A stretch of DNA of 5,835 nt from NCBI GenBank assembly GCA_937901055.1, contig CALCGO010000125.1:1-5835 (forward strand), read 5' to 3'. The notes under the pieces are model-generated. The model was not told where the DNA came from. It worked only from the letters and a program-made list of their open reading frames with translations, and did no database searches. A program made the translations under genes and the position numbers. This document shows, one piece after another, positions 5,835 through 5,835 of the stretch (position 1 is the stretch's first letter; every line of letters starts with the position of its first letter). The DNA comes from an uncultured Rhodobacterales bacterium (GTDB lineage Bacteria; Pseudomonadota; Alphaproteobacteria; Rhodobacterales; Rhodobacteraceae).

Positions 5835-5835
5835 C

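Overview
The window looks like ordinary chromosome from an alphaproteobacterium, most likely a marine member of the Rhodobacterales (Roseobacter-type). The evidence is protein character: a long adenosylcobalamin-dependent ribonucleotide reductase with a TSCPD domain and a C-terminal zinc ribbon, and an acetolactate synthase whose sequence (for example GEASWLMNMQEM at the cofactor site) resembles what I recall of that group. The genus cannot be fixed from this stretch. I see no insertion sequence, phage gene, CRISPR array, tRNA or rRNA.

Layout: (1) Bases 1-2302, plus strand, hold the last 766 residues of nrdJ; its 5' part lies outside the window. (2) Bases 2303-2471 are a convergent intergenic gap with a 13-bp hairpin, a long-range inverted repeat and a strong intrinsic terminator reading out of nrdJ. 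(3) Bases 2472-5625, minus strand, hold a three-gene cluster transcribed ilvB, then a small sulfotransferase-like gene, then ilvN. (4) Bases 5626-5835 are the ilvB leader and promoter region, with two promoter candidates, several short hairpins and a possible 15-codon leader frame.

Functionally, ilvB and ilvN encode the catalytic and regulatory subunits of acetolactate synthase, the first common step of valine, leucine and isoleucine synthesis. The sulfotransferase-like gene sits between the two subunit genes, 17 nt after the ilvB stop and 56 nt before the ilvN start, so it is probably co-transcribed. Its substrate is unknown. nrdJ makes deoxyribonucleotides, converges on this operon and has no evident functional link to it.

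The points most worth a second look are the sulfotransferase-like gene splitting the two synthase subunits, a perfect 8-bp inverted repeat around the ilvB stop just before that gene, the GEA form of the usual GDG cofactor motif in IlvB, the structured nrdJ 3' region, and the ilvB leader. I found no convincing new multi-gene system.
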